Shown: positions 23,819 through 31,793 of the stretch, piece after piece
Numbering within the stretch: position 1 is the stretch's first letter
Layout of the letters: every line of letters begins with the position of its first letter
From: Gammaproteobacteria bacterium
GTDB lineage: Bacteria > Pseudomonadota > Gammaproteobacteria > Steroidobacterales > Steroidobacteraceae
NCBI GenBank assembly: GCA_003137095.1
Contig: PLET01000037.1
Span: forward strand, 33,898-67,185
Direction: 5' to 3'
DNA length: 33,288 nucleotides
Translations under genes and position numbers: made by a program
Notes under the pieces: generated by a model
Told to the model about the DNA's origin: nothing
The model's input: the letters and a program-made list of their open reading frames with translations, nothing else
Database searches by the model: none

Positions 23819-25105
23819 TCAGACAGGCTCCTGGGCGAGGGCGTTTTGTCCCGCCCACTCCGGATAGGCACCGAGCGCATCCACATAATTGTGGATGACA
23901 TCGGTGTGGGCGTCCTCCTGCCAGCCGCCGGGCGAGGGATTGGTATGCACATCGCGTGGCCGCCCCTGCTCATCGATGCTGTACAGGGTGAACGTGAGCG
24001 CCTGCCGGGCTTCTCCGGCCAGGCTGTCGGATCCGATGGCTCTGGCCAGCAACGCCAGCACGGCGCCGTAAGTGGCGTTTATTCCGCCCCAGGGCTGCTT
24101 GTCCTCGTCCTGCTCGTGACAGACCGTCACGCCGAACTGCCGGTGCGTGAAGGTCATGCGCACGAACTCCACCAGCGCCCAACACTGGTCGCGCCAGTCC
24201 GGATCGAGCGCATCGCGCTTCTCGAGAAGGTATCGCGCCAGATTCAGCGGCGCCCACGCGGTGCGATTGGTGGGTGTATCGTGATCCTCGAAGAACTGCG
24301 CAAACAGCGCGCCGCCGCTGCCGGCGCTGGGGATCTGATAACGCCGGATCCAGGCCCACAGCGCTGCGCGTGCCCCGGCGAATTCGCCGAATCCGAGGGC
24401 CAGCAGTGCATCGTAGAGCCGCAGGATGTAGGTCATGTTGCCGGAGACCTCGCCCCGCGACTCGCCGCTGCGGTAGTCGACCCGAAACGGCCAGGGCGAA
24501 TTGGATGCATCGCCGCTCTGTTGGGTGGCGGCCAGCACGCGCGCGTTCTGCAGTGCCTGGTCCAAATAGCGCAATTCGCCGGCGGCTTCGAACAGCAGTG
24601 TCAGGGCATAGCCGGCTATGCCGCCCTTGTCGGGTTCGATCTCGTAGGGTCGATCGCCCTGCGAACCCGCATCCGGGGGCATCGGAAAGTGCTGCCGTGT
24701 ACCGGTCGAGCGGGTGAACGCCGGATACCTGCCGGAGGACGGCGTGAGCGTCTCCTTCAGCAGGTAATCGCCCATCGAGCGCGCCGTTTGCAGATAGCCG
24801 GGGTGGCGCCGGCCGCGCAGCGCGTGGAATTTGAGATAGGAGATGATGCCCATGCCGTTCTGGGTGGCCGGAATGGTGTCCGTGCGCCGCGGATCCGGCG
24901 TCCAATCCGCGTCGAGAAAGGTCGCGTAGACGAATCGCGGATAACCGTTGTCCGAGGGACAGGTTTGGTAGAAGGCCATCTCGAGGTCGAGTGCCGTGCT
25001 CCAGGCGGTCCACGGCAGCAGGCGGCAGCGCGAATCATAGCGCGCCACGTGCCCGGCGATGCTCACCGGAAGCTGCGATTCCCCTGCGGCGCCGCTGCGA
25101 TTCAT
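23819..25105 (-). CDS. Uncharacterised helical-repeat protein, possibly six-hairpin glycosidase-like
   Basis: A 428-residue protein I cannot assign to a named family. It is built from repeated amphipathic helix pairs, e.g. around NGMGIISYLKFHALRG, GGIAGYALTLLFEAAGELRY, GNMTYILRLYDALLALG and NATYGAVLALLARAIG. These are separated by loops rich in Trp, Tyr, Asp and Gly. This is the look of an (alpha/alpha)6 six-hairpin glycosidase or epimerase fold, which is inference. No signal peptide is visible at the chosen start, so it is probably cytoplasmic. ATG at 25105 overlaps the stop of the upstream binding-protein gene (ATGA), strong evidence for co-translation. The frame upstream to 25303 lies inside that gene and is not used. 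Confidence 0.8.
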   Translation of the reverse strand: MNRSGAAGESQLPVSIAGHVARYDSRCRLLPWTAWSTALDLEMAFYQTCPSDNGYPRFVYATFLDADWTPDPRRTDTIPATQNGMGIISYLKFHALRGRRHPGYLQTARSMGDYLLKETLTPSSGRYPAFTRSTGTRQHFPMPPDAGSQGDRPYEIEPDKGGIAGYALTLLFEAAGELRYLDQALQNARVLAATQQSGDASNSPWPFRVDYRSGESRGEVSGNMTYILRLYDALLALGFGEFAGARAALWAWIRRYQIPSAGSGGALFAQFFEDHDTPTNRTAWAPLNLARYLLEKRDALDPDWRDQCWALVEFVRMTFTHRQFGVTVCHEQDEDKQPWGGINATYGAVLALLARAIGSDSLAGEARQALTFTLYSIDEQGRPRDVHTNPSPGGWQEDAHTDVIHNYVDALGAYPEWAGQNALAQEPV

Positions 25106-26310
25106 CGCGGGCCGCTGCCCTCGGCGATCTGGCCGATCGAGGTCCAATCCCTGCCGTCGAAACGGATCAGGAACAACTGCTTGATCGGCTGGTAATCCGT
25201 CGCGCTGGTCTTGAGCCGGATGCCGGAGCGCAGCATGCCGATTTCCAGATCGAGGCGCGCCGCCTGGGCCATCACGTTGTTTCGCGTCAGATCGTCGCCG
25301 CATTGTTTCAACACCGCCACCAGCGCCTCGGCGCGCTCGTAGCCGGCGACGTTCAGCTGATCGCGCAGGGCGGCCCGCGGATTGTATTTGGCCATCCAGT
25401 CGAGAAATTCCCGCACGTCGGCGTCGCGGCGCGCAGCCGCGTGCAGCCAGCCCTTGGAGCGGGCGTTGCTGATGATGCCCGCCGCCTTGTCGAGGCCCGC
25501 CGGCTCGAGAAAGGCCGCCGTCGACAGGGACGCGTTCGGTATGAACTGCAGCGGGTGCCAGTCGATGTCGTAGGCTCTGCGGATCGCCTGGGTTGCGGCC
25601 GCGCCGATCGCGAAATTGACGAACACATCGGCGCCGGTTTGCTTCAGGGCGTCGACCTGCGCGTCCACGTCGCCTGCCGCCGCATGGTAGATCGCCTCGA
25701 GTACGATCATAGCCGACGCCTTGCTGCCCAAGCCGTCGCGCAGTCCCTGGAAATATTCGGCCCCCGCGGTCGAATCCTCGTGCAGGACAGCGATTCTCGC
25801 ATGCGGATGCGTCTGCAGCAGGTAGCCGGCATACGCCAGTCCTTCGGTGCGGAAGGTCGCATAAAAGCCCATGGTGAACGGGAAATGCACCGGATCATCG
25901 AACACCGCGGAGGAGGTTTCAACGAACAGCTGGGGGACCTTGCGGGCGTTCGCATACTCGCGAATGGCGAGATTGGCGTCGGTGCCGAAGGTGCTGAACA
26001 GCACCAGCACCCGGTCCTCTTCGACCAGTCGCCGGGCAAGCGCCGGCGCCATGCCCGGATCCGAGCCATCGTCGCGGCTGATGAAATCGATCTTCCGGCC
26101 GAGGATGCCGCCGCGATCGTTGATCATTTGAAAATACGCGGCTTCGGCGCGCGCCACCGCCCCATAGTCCTGCGCAATCCCGCTGTACGGGGCGATGTTG
26201 CCGATGCGGATTTCGGTGTCGCTGGCGCCGACATCGTAGTGCTTGTCCGCCGCAGCCGCGCAACCGCACAGCGCGAGCAGCCCGGCGGCGCACACACGAG
26301 CGCGCCTCAT
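25102..26310 (-). CDS. Periplasmic-binding-protein (Peripla_BP_6) lipoprotein, branched-chain amino acid/amide type
   Basis: A 402-residue ligand-binding protein of the LivJ/AmiC type. Residues 1-16 form a short signal with a lipobox-like LCGC, making Cys17 the likely lipidated residue. The mature part opens with EIRIGNIAPYSGIAQDYG, the usual first strand and ligand loop. It continues through the two-lobe fold with segments such as GGILGRKIDFISRDDGSDP and VLVLFSTFGT. Relatives feed branched-chain amino acid, urea or amide ABC importers, or act as ligand sensors. No ABC permease or ATPase is adjacent, so a sensory or shared role is plausible. It overlaps its neighbours by ATGA at both ends. 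Confidence 0.88.
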   Translation of the reverse strand: MRRARVCAAGLLALCGCAAAADKHYDVGASDTEIRIGNIAPYSGIAQDYGAVARAEAAYFQMINDRGGILGRKIDFISRDDGSDPGMAPALARRLVEEDRVLVLFSTFGTDANLAIREYANARKVPQLFVETSSAVFDDPVHFPFTMGFYATFRTEGLAYAGYLLQTHPHARIAVLHEDSTAGAEYFQGLRDGLGSKASAMIVLEAIYHAAAGDVDAQVDALKQTGADVFVNFAIGAAATQAIRRAYDIDWHPLQFIPNASLSTAAFLEPAGLDKAAGIISNARSKGWLHAAARRDADVREFLDWMAKYNPRAALRDQLNVAGYERAEALVAVLKQCGDDLTRNNVMAQAARLDLEIGMLRSGIRLKTSATDYQPIKQLFLIRFDGRDWTSIGQIAEGSGPR

Positions 26311-27710
26311 GCCTGCCCGGCCGCCGAAGGAGATGCCTCGGCGGACTGCTCCGAAGATCGCGACAAATTTTCGCGCACGAACTGCATGTGTTCGCGCAGC
26401 ACGTAGAGCTGATCCGCATGCGAGCCGGGTATCTTCAGCGAAATGACGCCCTTCTCGATGTGCGACAGACGCTCCAGCAGCAGCGAGCGCTGCTTGGCCG
26501 ACAAATCCCCGAGCGACATGCGCTCGAGCGCCATGAGCTGCCGGTAGCGATGGTTGATGCGGGACTTGATGCGCCAGTTGTACAGGGCCGGCAGATAGCG
26601 CAGAGCGGGGATCACCACCAGCACCACCGGCAGGAACACCACCACCGCCCTGTCGAGCAGACTGGCGAGCCAGAAGGGCAGGTACCGGTACGCAAAGCTC
26701 TTGCCCGACTTGTAATATCGCGCGGCGTCCTCGCTGATCGGAAAATCATGCGCGGCGGGCGTCGGAAACTGTCCGGCGCTCTGCAACAGCGATGCGCCGC
26801 CGTTCACATCGATGGCCGCCTCGATCAGCAAGTCCGACAGGGCGGGATGCAGGCTTGAATGGGCCAGCAATTCGACCGTGGGCGCCAGCATGTTGATGGG
26901 AGTCGGCGGCAGATTCTCCCCCAGATCAAAAGCGCCGGGCGGCAGTTCGAGCTTGCTGAGGTAGCGGAAGCGGCGGATATAGGCGTCGGCCTGCGGGAAA
27001 TCGAACAGCCGGATTCCCGGCGCGTGCAGCATCTCGCGCGTGGTCTCCGGCGCCGCCGAATCCCCGGTCAGGAATATGGCGTCCACCTGCTGATCGAGCA
27101 GCGCGGTTCTGGCCGCCTCGCCTTCCAGGTCGAGCAACTGGGTCGGTCCTGTGGCGTCGATCTCGTTGGCCTTCAGCAACGCCAGCGCCAGCGAGCGCGT
27201 GCCGCTGCCGGCCGGCCCGATGGCGATGCGACGGCCGCGCAGCTCCGACAGCCGCGTCAGCACCGGGCCGCGGTAGAAAATGGTGAGCGGCACGTAGAAT
27301 ACGCTGCCGAGGGAGACCAGATCGCTGGCATCGCCGTCGGGCGCGGTGCCTGTCTGCACCAGCGCGATGTCCACGCCGGATTTCGCGGTCAACAACCGCT
27401 TCAGGTTGTCCTGGGATCCCTGGGTCGTGAGGACGACGAGCTTGATGCCGTTGCGTGCCAGGATCTTCTGGTACCGCTGGGCCACCAGGTTGAAGCGGCT
27501 GCCCGCCGGACCGCTGGCGATGGTGACCGTGCTGGGCGGAGCCGGACGCACGAAATGCAGGGCTGCGAAAATGGCGATTGCACTGAGCAGCAGCAGCGGC
27601 GCGAGCGTCTGGGTGAGGTCCAGCCAGACGTTGGTGGGTTTGCCGGGCAGCATGCGGCGGATGAACGCCCGGTATTTGCGATCGCCCTCCTCCGAGGAAT
27701 CCTCTGCCAT
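26307..27710 (-). CDS. Membrane-tethered TAXI-family solute-binding protein
   Basis: A 467-residue protein with a cytoplasmic N-terminus, one helix (about 36-55) and a periplasmic TAXI-type binding domain (about 58-340). The binding domain has VTIASGPAGSRFNLVAQRY, the GSQDNL stretch, VDIALVQTGTA and GPAGSGTRSLALALL. A second helix follows (about 355-375), then a charged, helical cytoplasmic tail of about 90 residues. Classical TAXI proteins are free periplasmic components of TRAP transporters; here the domain is held between two helices and no TRAP permease is nearby. That topology suggests ligand sensing or delivery to a membrane partner. It is first in a three-gene chain linked by ATGA overlaps. 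Confidence 0.87.
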   Translation of the reverse strand: MAEDSSEEGDRKYRAFIRRMLPGKPTNVWLDLTQTLAPLLLLSAIAIFAALHFVRPAPPSTVTIASGPAGSRFNLVAQRYQKILARNGIKLVVLTTQGSQDNLKRLLTAKSGVDIALVQTGTAPDGDASDLVSLGSVFYVPLTIFYRGPVLTRLSELRGRRIAIGPAGSGTRSLALALLKANEIDATGPTQLLDLEGEAARTALLDQQVDAIFLTGDSAAPETTREMLHAPGIRLFDFPQADAYIRRFRYLSKLELPPGAFDLGENLPPTPINMLAPTVELLAHSSLHPALSDLLIEAAIDVNGGASLLQSAGQFPTPAAHDFPISEDAARYYKSGKSFAYRYLPFWLASLLDRAVVVFLPVVLVVIPALRYLPALYNWRIKSRINHRYRQLMALERMSLGDLSAKQRSLLLERLSHIEKGVISLKIPGSHADQLYVLREHMQFVRENLSRSSEQSAEASPSAAGQA

Positions 27711-27795
27711 GCCACGCTTCCACCCGCTGATCGGGCCGTCAGGATGATGTATTCTAGTATCCCACAGCCGGTCGTCATGTGATCAACAGCGTTCC

Positions 27796-28971
27796 ATGGA
27801 TTGCGTCCACCGCGTGAAGCCACCCGCCCGAATGCAGGCCGCACGCCATGCGGCATCGCGCGCCGCGCCGCTGCTGGCAGCGTTGGCACTGGCGGGCTGT
27901 TCGGTGTTCTCGATCAAGTCGCCCGAGGTTCCGCTGACCGCCCGCGAGCAGGAGGCACGGCTGCTCACCCGCGATTACGCGTCGCGCTTCGCAGCGACCG
28001 TCACTCGCTCGACGGACGCCGCACCGGCCGCGGCCGACGACCCGGCCGTCCGATCCCGGGCGCTGCGCCTGAAACTCGGCGCCGTCACGGAGATCACGCG
28101 CACCTCGACCGGCCTGTCCCCCATCGGCAGCCTGATCGACACCTGGGCCTTCGCATTGCAATTCCGCGATTTTCTCGCCGCCGGCGCCGGCGCCGATCTG
28201 CTGGGCGGTGGCCAGCCCGACATCCGCGACGCCGCCGGCACACTCGCCGAGGACGCCGACCGACTCGCGCGCGGCGTGCTCGGCGGCGATTATCCCCGGT
28301 ATCACGCCTTCGTCGCGGGCTACGTGCGGCATTACCCGCTGCAGAACCTGGACTTCGTGCGGCCCTCGGTGCTCTCCGAATGGGTGGCCGACGGGGGTGA
28401 CAAGACCCCGCTGCGCTCCGTGGGCACCGTGGCCCAGGCGCTCGGCGACGTCTCGGACCGCATGCGCATCTATGGCGAGCGTGTTCCGATCGTCAGTTTA
28501 TGGCACGCCCAGCTGGCGCTCGACCGGGCCGGCTTCGACGACGCAACCTATCAGAACGCCCTGCACAACATCGACGCACAGCTCGAGCGCATCTCCACGC
28601 TCGCCGACACCAGTCCCACGCTGGTTCACGAGGCAATTGCGGATTTGCGCGCCAGCCTGCTCGAATCGTCGCAACGGCTCGACGCCTCGTCGATGCGGAT
28701 CTTGCGCACCCTGCACAGCGAGCGCGAGGCGCTCGCCGCCAACATCACCGCCGAAAGGGAGGGCATCATCGCCGCATTCGACACGCAGCGCGCGCGCATG
28801 TCCGCGGATGCGCAGACGCTCGTCGCGAACGCGGTCGATACCTCCTGGCGCGAGCTGCGCAAGTTGGTCCGCGAGGCGCTGCTGCTCACGACGCTGCTGG
28901 CGCTGGTGATCCTGGGTCTGCCGTTCACCGCGGGCTACCTCGTGGGCCGGCGGCGCAAGGAGCCCGTCTGA
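27796..28971 (+). CDS. Lipoprotein with coiled coil and C-terminal transmembrane anchor, function unknown
   Basis: A 391-residue protein of no recognised family. A signal sequence ends in a good lipobox, LAGC, with Cys35 (Cys23 if translation starts at the second ATG, 27832, which leaves a more normal signal length). The middle is mostly helical. Residues about 255-350 have the heptad-like pattern of a coiled coil (ISTLADTSPTLVHEAIADLR onward). A hydrophobic helix (about 357-380) is followed by a basic end RRRKEPV. Similar helical proteins are sometimes labelled chemotaxis-like, without evidence of function. It is divergent from the TAXI protein across 85 bases. Lipid at one end and a membrane helix at the other is an unusual combination. 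Confidence 0.8.
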   Translation: MDCVHRVKPPARMQAARHAASRAAPLLAALALAGCSVFSIKSPEVPLTAREQEARLLTRDYASRFAATVTRSTDAAPAAADDPAVRSRALRLKLGAVTEITRTSTGLSPIGSLIDTWAFALQFRDFLAAGAGADLLGGGQPDIRDAAGTLAEDADRLARGVLGGDYPRYHAFVAGYVRHYPLQNLDFVRPSVLSEWVADGGDKTPLRSVGTVAQALGDVSDRMRIYGERVPIVSLWHAQLALDRAGFDDATYQNALHNIDAQLERISTLADTSPTLVHEAIADLRASLLESSQRLDASSMRILRTLHSEREALAANITAEREGIIAAFDTQRARMSADAQTLVANAVDTSWRELRKLVREALLLTTLLALVILGLPFTAGYLVGRRRKEPV

Positions 28972-28988
28972 GCAACTTGGACGGGCAC

Positions 28989-30473
28989 CTACCCGCTGTC
29001 GTCGTAGCCCACGCCTGCGGATCGTCGGGATGCCGCTGCGCCGCCGTTCTTGAAGTCCTCCGGGTGCAGTCGATGTCTCGCCAGCAACTTGTAGAAATCC
29101 GTGCGATTGCGTTTCGCGATGCGGGCTGAGGTGGTCACGTTGCCGGCGGTCGATTGCAGATTCGCGGCCAGATAGTCGCGACTGAAGCTGTCGCGGGCCT
29201 CCTCATACGTCGGAATCGCCGCCGGTGCGGATCCCAGCGACTGTTGCACGAATTCCCTGCTCATGACCTTCTTGCCGTGCGAAAGCGCGACGTTCTGCTT
29301 CACGAGATCGAACAGCTGTCGCACGTTTCCCGGCCAGTCGGTGGTCGCCAACAATTCGATGGCCTTGGGCGAGTACATTTTTTTCTGGTCGCCCGGCAGC
29401 GTCGCCTGTTCGAGGAAATGCGACACCAACAGCGGGATGTCCTCGCGGCGGCGGCCCAACGGGGGAATTTCGATCGCCAGAATGCCGATCTGATCGAGGA
29501 GTTCCCGGAAGAATTCCCCGCGCTTGGCCAGGGCTTCCAGATCGCGTGACGTGGTGCAGATCAGCCGTACATCGGCGCGCGCCGCGCCGCGGCCGTTGCC
29601 GGGCGGCACCTGGTAGTTGCTGAGCGCCCGGGCGAGCGAGACCTGCAGCCTCATGGGCAACTCGGAGATTTCATCCAACATCAGTGTGCCGCCGCAGGCG
29701 AGCTGAAATGCGCCCCCGGGGCCAGCCTCGGGAGAATCGGATTCGTCGGGCTCCTCGCCAAAGATCTCCAATTCCAGTTCGTGCTCGAGCGCATTGCCGC
29801 AGGCGACGCTGATGAATCGCTTGTCGCGGCGCGCGCTGGCGGCATGGATGGAGCGGGCCAGAAGCTCCTTGCCGGTGCCGTTTTCACCCGTCAACAGCAG
29901 CGGCGCGTCGCTTGCGGCGGCCCGGTTGGCGATCGACAGCCGATCCTCCATCAGCTGGCTGCGCGATACGATGTTGACCCGCCAATTGCCGTCGGATCGC
30001 GCGAATGTCGACACCGCGATGGCGCGCTGCACCTGACCGAGCAGTTCCTCCTTGCCCACCGGTTTGACCAGAAATCCGAATGCCCCCCGCTGGGTGGCCT
30101 GCACGGCCTCGGAGATCGAGGCGTGGGTGGTCAGGACGATCACGACCATCTGCGGCCAGCGGCTCTTCAACTCCGTCAGCAGCGACATGCCGTCCATGTC
30201 GGGCAGCTGCAGGTCGGTGATGACCAGATTCGGACGGGACCGAATGCAGGCATCCAATGCGGTCTTGCCGCTCTCCACGAATTCCACCGAATAGTTGGCG
30301 CCCGTGAGACGCGCAACCGTCAGGCGGCGCACCTCGGAGTCCGGATCGACCACCAAGATCTTGGGAGTGCGGACCGCGGAGCGCTCCCCGCCCTTGCGGC
30401 GCCGGGCGCGTACCGGCTGCGGCGCGATCCCGAACCCGAGCGAGCTGTTGGAGGGGGGCGAATGGGTCTTCAT
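28989..30473 (-). CDS. NtrC/GlrR-like response regulator lacking the GAFTGA loop
   Basis: A 494-residue regulator: receiver (about 38-155) with phosphoacceptor Asp87 and Lys137, AAA+ domain (about 165-400), and a Fis-type helix-turn-helix (about 430-475) with AKRNRTDFYKLLARH, closest in look to GlrR/QseF. Walker A GENGTGKE (196-203) and Walker B TLMLDE (263-268) are present. The segment that should carry GAFTGA, needed to contact sigma-54, is replaced by an acidic stretch at 239-252. The arginine-finger region reads FFRELLDQIG, with the second conserved Arg missing. ATG at 30473 with GGAG eight bases upstream is chosen over the frame start at 30521. No kinase gene is adjacent. Confidence 0.92.
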   Translation of the reverse strand: MKTHSPPSNSSLGFGIAPQPVRARRRKGGERSAVRTPKILVVDPDSEVRRLTVARLTGANYSVEFVESGKTALDACIRSRPNLVITDLQLPDMDGMSLLTELKSRWPQMVVIVLTTHASISEAVQATQRGAFGFLVKPVGKEELLGQVQRAIAVSTFARSDGNWRVNIVSRSQLMEDRLSIANRAAASDAPLLLTGENGTGKELLARSIHAASARRDKRFISVACGNALEHELELEIFGEEPDESDSPEAGPGGAFQLACGGTLMLDEISELPMRLQVSLARALSNYQVPPGNGRGAARADVRLICTTSRDLEALAKRGEFFRELLDQIGILAIEIPPLGRRREDIPLLVSHFLEQATLPGDQKKMYSPKAIELLATTDWPGNVRQLFDLVKQNVALSHGKKVMSREFVQQSLGSAPAAIPTYEEARDSFSRDYLAANLQSTAGNVTTSARIAKRNRTDFYKLLARHRLHPEDFKNGGAAASRRSAGVGYDDSG

Positions 30474-30519
30474 CAAGGGGCTCCGGCGCTGGCGACGCGC
30501 CCACACTATTCCGGTCCCC

Positions 30520-30532
30520 ACAGCCTGGCTGT
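30520..30532. repeat. Short inverted repeat upstream of the NtrC-like gene
   Basis: ACAGCC-T-GGCTGT, six-base perfect arms, lies 47 bases upstream of the ATG at 30473, in the 85-base gap after the aldose epimerase gene. It might be an operator for an autoregulator. No T tract follows on the minus strand, so it is not a terminator. Confidence 0.35.
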
Positions 30533-30558
30533 AGGCAAAATCAGACTGTTGGACGCCG

Positions 30559-31698
30559 TCAGCGGCGGGTCGAAAACCGGAAAATCGTCGTCGATTTGAA
30601 CACCTGCCCGGGCCTCAGCAGCGTCGAGGGAAAGTCCCGGTGATTGGGCGAATCGGGAAAGTGCTGGGTCTCCACACAAAATGCGGACCGTACATCGTAG
30701 GTCCTACCGCCCTTGCCGGTCAGGGGACCGAGGAAATTGCCGCTGAACAGCTGCAGTCCCGGCTGATCGGTCAGCACCTCCATCACCCGGCCGCTCACCG
30801 GTTCGTAAGCCACGAGTGCCAGGGCGGGCTTGCCCGGGTAGGCGTTGAGCACCCAGTTCTCGTCGTAGCCGTGGCCGATCCGCAGCTGATCGTCGTCCGC
30901 ATCGATGCGCTCGCCAATGGCATGCGGCCGGCGAAAATCGAAAGGCGTACCGGCCACGCTGCGCAGCTCCCCGGTCGGGATCTGGGTCGCATCCAGCGGC
31001 GTGAAGCGGTCGGCGTAAATCGTGAGTTCGTGGCCGAGAATGTTGCCGTTGCCGGCCCCGGCCAGGTTGAAATAGGAGTGATTCGACAGATTCACGACCG
31101 TGTCCCGGTCGGTGGTGGCACCGTACTCGACGCGCAGCTCGTTGCGCACCACGCGGTAGCGCACGGTTGCCGTCAGATTGCCCGGATAGCCCTCTTCGCC
31201 GTCCTTGCTCAAATAGGTCAACAGCACGCCATTGCCTTCGATGCGGCCCTGCCACAGCCGCTTGTCGAATCCGACGAGACCGCCATGCAGGGAATTGCCG
31301 TTGTTGTTGATCGGCAGCTGGTAGGTGTGGCCGTCGAGCGTGAAGCGCCCCCGGGCGATGCGATTGGCGTAGCGCCCCACCACGGCACCGAAGAACGGCC
31401 TGCCGGTCAGATACGGCGCGAAGCCGTCGTAGCCCAGCACCACGTCATCGACCCTGCCCGAGCGGTCCGCGGTCTTGAGGGTGACGATGCGCCCGCCGTA
31501 GTTCGTGATGCTCACCTCCAGGGCGGAGGACTTCAAGGTGTATAGATCCACCGGCGTGCCGTCCGCGAGTTCTCCGAAGTGCTCGACGGCCACCGTGGTT
31601 GCAGCGGCAAAGGCACCGCCGGGGGCGCACAGAACGGCCGCCAGCATCGCCGTCGGCCGCCACTTGCGACACGCGCCGAATGTCCCCGCCCGCATCAT
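30559..31698 (-). CDS. Secreted aldose 1-epimerase (galactose mutarotase)
   Basis: Interconverts alpha and beta anomers of aldoses. The 379-residue protein has a signal peptide (about 1-31, ending AFA), so it should act in the periplasm. The GalM fold is clear: GRYANRIARG (108-117), His138 in NSLHGG, the catalytic acid His207 in NHSYFNLAG, an Asp in the GYDENW loop, and the catalytic base Glu343 in CVETQHFPDSPNH. Two adjacent ATG codons (31698, 31695) follow an AGGG Shine-Dalgarno. It is divergent from the amidase gene across 95 bases that carry short direct repeats. It may work alongside other sugar enzymes in the genome; the GH3 enzyme is 17 kb away. Confidence 0.93.
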   Translation of the reverse strand: MMRAGTFGACRKWRPTAMLAAVLCAPGGAFAAATTVAVEHFGELADGTPVDLYTLKSSALEVSITNYGGRIVTLKTADRSGRVDDVVLGYDGFAPYLTGRPFFGAVVGRYANRIARGRFTLDGHTYQLPINNNGNSLHGGLVGFDKRLWQGRIEGNGVLLTYLSKDGEEGYPGNLTATVRYRVVRNELRVEYGATTDRDTVVNLSNHSYFNLAGAGNGNILGHELTIYADRFTPLDATQIPTGELRSVAGTPFDFRRPHAIGERIDADDDQLRIGHGYDENWVLNAYPGKPALALVAYEPVSGRVMEVLTDQPGLQLFSGNFLGPLTGKGGRTYDVRSAFCVETQHFPDSPNHRDFPSTLLRPGQVFKSTTIFRFSTRR

Positions 31699-31718
31699 GG
31701 TGCGCCCTGCATCATGGT
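31692..31718. repeat. Direct repeat GCATCATGGT (two copies) at the aldose epimerase start
   Basis: Exact copies at 31692-31701 and 31709-31718, 17 bases apart, with a degenerate third copy GCATTGTGGC at 31721-31730. The first copy contains the paired start codons of the aldose epimerase gene. The second forms part of a larger inverted repeat TGCAT-N6-ATGCA (31708-31723). It could be an operator controlling either divergent gene. Confidence 0.4.
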
Positions 31719-31723
31719 ATGCA

Positions 31724-31753
31724 TTGTGGCACGAATCCGCGCCGGGCTATCAT
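31724..31753 (+). promoter_or_regulatory. Tentative promoter of the amidase-family gene
   Basis: TTGTGG (31724-31729), an 18-base spacer and TATCAT (31748-31753) precede the ATG at 31794 by about 40 bases. The -10 box matches 5 of 6 positions but the -35 only 3 of 6. The degenerate third direct repeat overlaps the -35, so a bound regulator could block it. Confidence 0.33.
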
Positions 31754-31793
31754 GGGGGCGGCCCCCTGCGGTGCGATCGAGAGGTTCGAGCCC

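Noticed and set aside
23819..28971. Reading the TAXI and Peripla_BP_6 genes as parts of TRAP or ABC transport operons
   Set aside because: No permease or ATPase lies within the window near them, so a complete transporter cannot be claimed here.
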